A DNA stretch of 46,923 bases from a bacterium (lineage in GTDB: Bacteria; Patescibacteriota; Minisyncoccia; UBA6257; WO2-44-18), in contig JAUYHP010000038.1 of assembly GCA_030689595.1 (NCBI GenBank), positions 1 through 46,923 of the forward strand, written 5' to 3'. The notes beneath the pieces are model-generated. The model saw only the letters and a list, made by a program, of their open reading frames with translations. It had not been told where the DNA came from and ran no database searches. The translations under genes and the position numbers were made by a program. Below are positions 46,734 through 46,923 of this stretch, in pieces (the first letter of the stretch is position 1; each line of letters opens with the position of its first letter).

Positions 46734-46923
46734 CGTTTGGAAAAATGGGGGGAAATCAGTGGGACGCGCTTCGCGCGTCCCACCTTTTGGCTTCTTCAAA
46801 ACCTTTGAGTTCTATTTTGGTGGGCATGGAGGGACTCGAACCCTCAACCCTTGCGGGACAGGATTCTGAGTCCTGCGCGTATACCAGTTCCGCCACATGC
46901 CCGTGCCCCGAGCTGGAATCGGA
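45290..46923 (+). CDS. Large serine recombinase (partial: frame open to window end)
   Basis: FFLYARKSTDVEDKQVLSIDAQ with catalytic Ser12; WHPDRLARN; recombinase-domain region; zinc ribbon CGLISCASC...YHC...C; C-terminal coiled coil. Translated manually; no stop found through 46923. Confidence 0.93.
   Translation, partial: MSQKFFLYARKSTDVEDKQVLSIDAQLTELREYAKREAIEISAEFIEKQSAKVPGRPIFNKLLNDIEKFGGNILAWHPDRLARNSVDGGRVIYLLDTGKLASLKFPTFWCDSTSQGKFMLNMAFGQSKYYVDSLSENTKRGLRQKVRMGIFPSQAPIGYINDSRTKTIVVEKKKSRVIRLAFERYAKGNQRLEDIANFLAKSGIVSRGGKKISKTRTAYILANPFYVGLFNYAKELHEGKHEPIISKKLFDEAQEMLKLRGQPERKPQNEPQPFCGLISCASCEMMITGEYKVKKQKNGNVHNYTYYHCTKKRKDMKCPEPCIRQEELDRQLSSLIQKVSLPKDWAEELNRLALQDHKNSASSLTACVKEKEEKISSISIRLERLLSGYLDQDIEKEIYRVEKGKLILQKKSLEEEISTFSHKQNDWLEPMQKWIKEAQNINGIARDNDFFAKKVVAKEIFGSNLLLQNKMVRASAPKILNSFGKMGGNQWDALRASHLLASSKPLSSILVGMEGLEPSTLAGQDSESCAYTSSATCPCPELES
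46818..46902 (-). tRNA. tRNA-Leu (anticodon CAG), CCA encoded
   Basis: GGGCATG/CATGCCC acceptor; loop CTCAGAA; long variable arm CCCGCAAGGG; T-loop TTCGAGT. Confidence 0.93.
46904..46923 (-). tRNA. Possible 3' portion of another minus-strand tRNA cut by the window edge
   Basis: Reverse complement TCCGATTCCAGCTCGGGGCA resembles a T-arm plus acceptor 3' strand. Confidence 0.35.

Noticed and set aside
1-46923. CRISPR array
   Set aside because: No regularly spaced direct repeats and no cas-like genes seen on reading the window.

Overview
This window looks like a compact, low-redundancy chromosomal segment of a Patescibacteria/CPR-like bacterium. That placement is inferred from gene content, short domain-shed housekeeping proteins and leaderless promoters; no database search was run. 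TGA is used as a stop. Most of the window is core genome: holB-frr-rseP, folD, proS, mreBCD-mrdA, pheS-orf-pheT, gyrB, secE-nusG-rplK, an HD hydrolase, gatB, rnc-nusB-rpmF-rnhB, dnaE-thrS, ftsH, two secreted trypsin-like proteases, a short SMC, a secreted FnIII protein, rpsP-khpA-trmD, a beta-CASP nuclease, two LOG-family genes, MgtC, an amino-acid permease and an O-antigen-ligase-like gene. The accessory part is the right end (about 44987-46923). There a large serine recombinase, absent from the supplied ORF track because its frame stays open to the window edge, lies between tRNA-Arg(CCG) and tRNA-Leu(CAG). It is bracketed by an inverted repeat with a perfect 55-bp core, and the left arm appears to be a decayed copy of the recombinase 3' end. 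Other items worth a second look: a 36-bp perfect palindrome inside the O-antigen-ligase-like CDS; a 13+6 bp inverted repeat ending exactly on the rpmF start codon; a monocistronic 64-aa Cys-cluster/Asp-rich microprotein; an SMC with no recognisable hinge; promoter-to-terminator intergenic units that may be structured RNAs; and aminoacyl-tRNA synthetases lacking standard domains.
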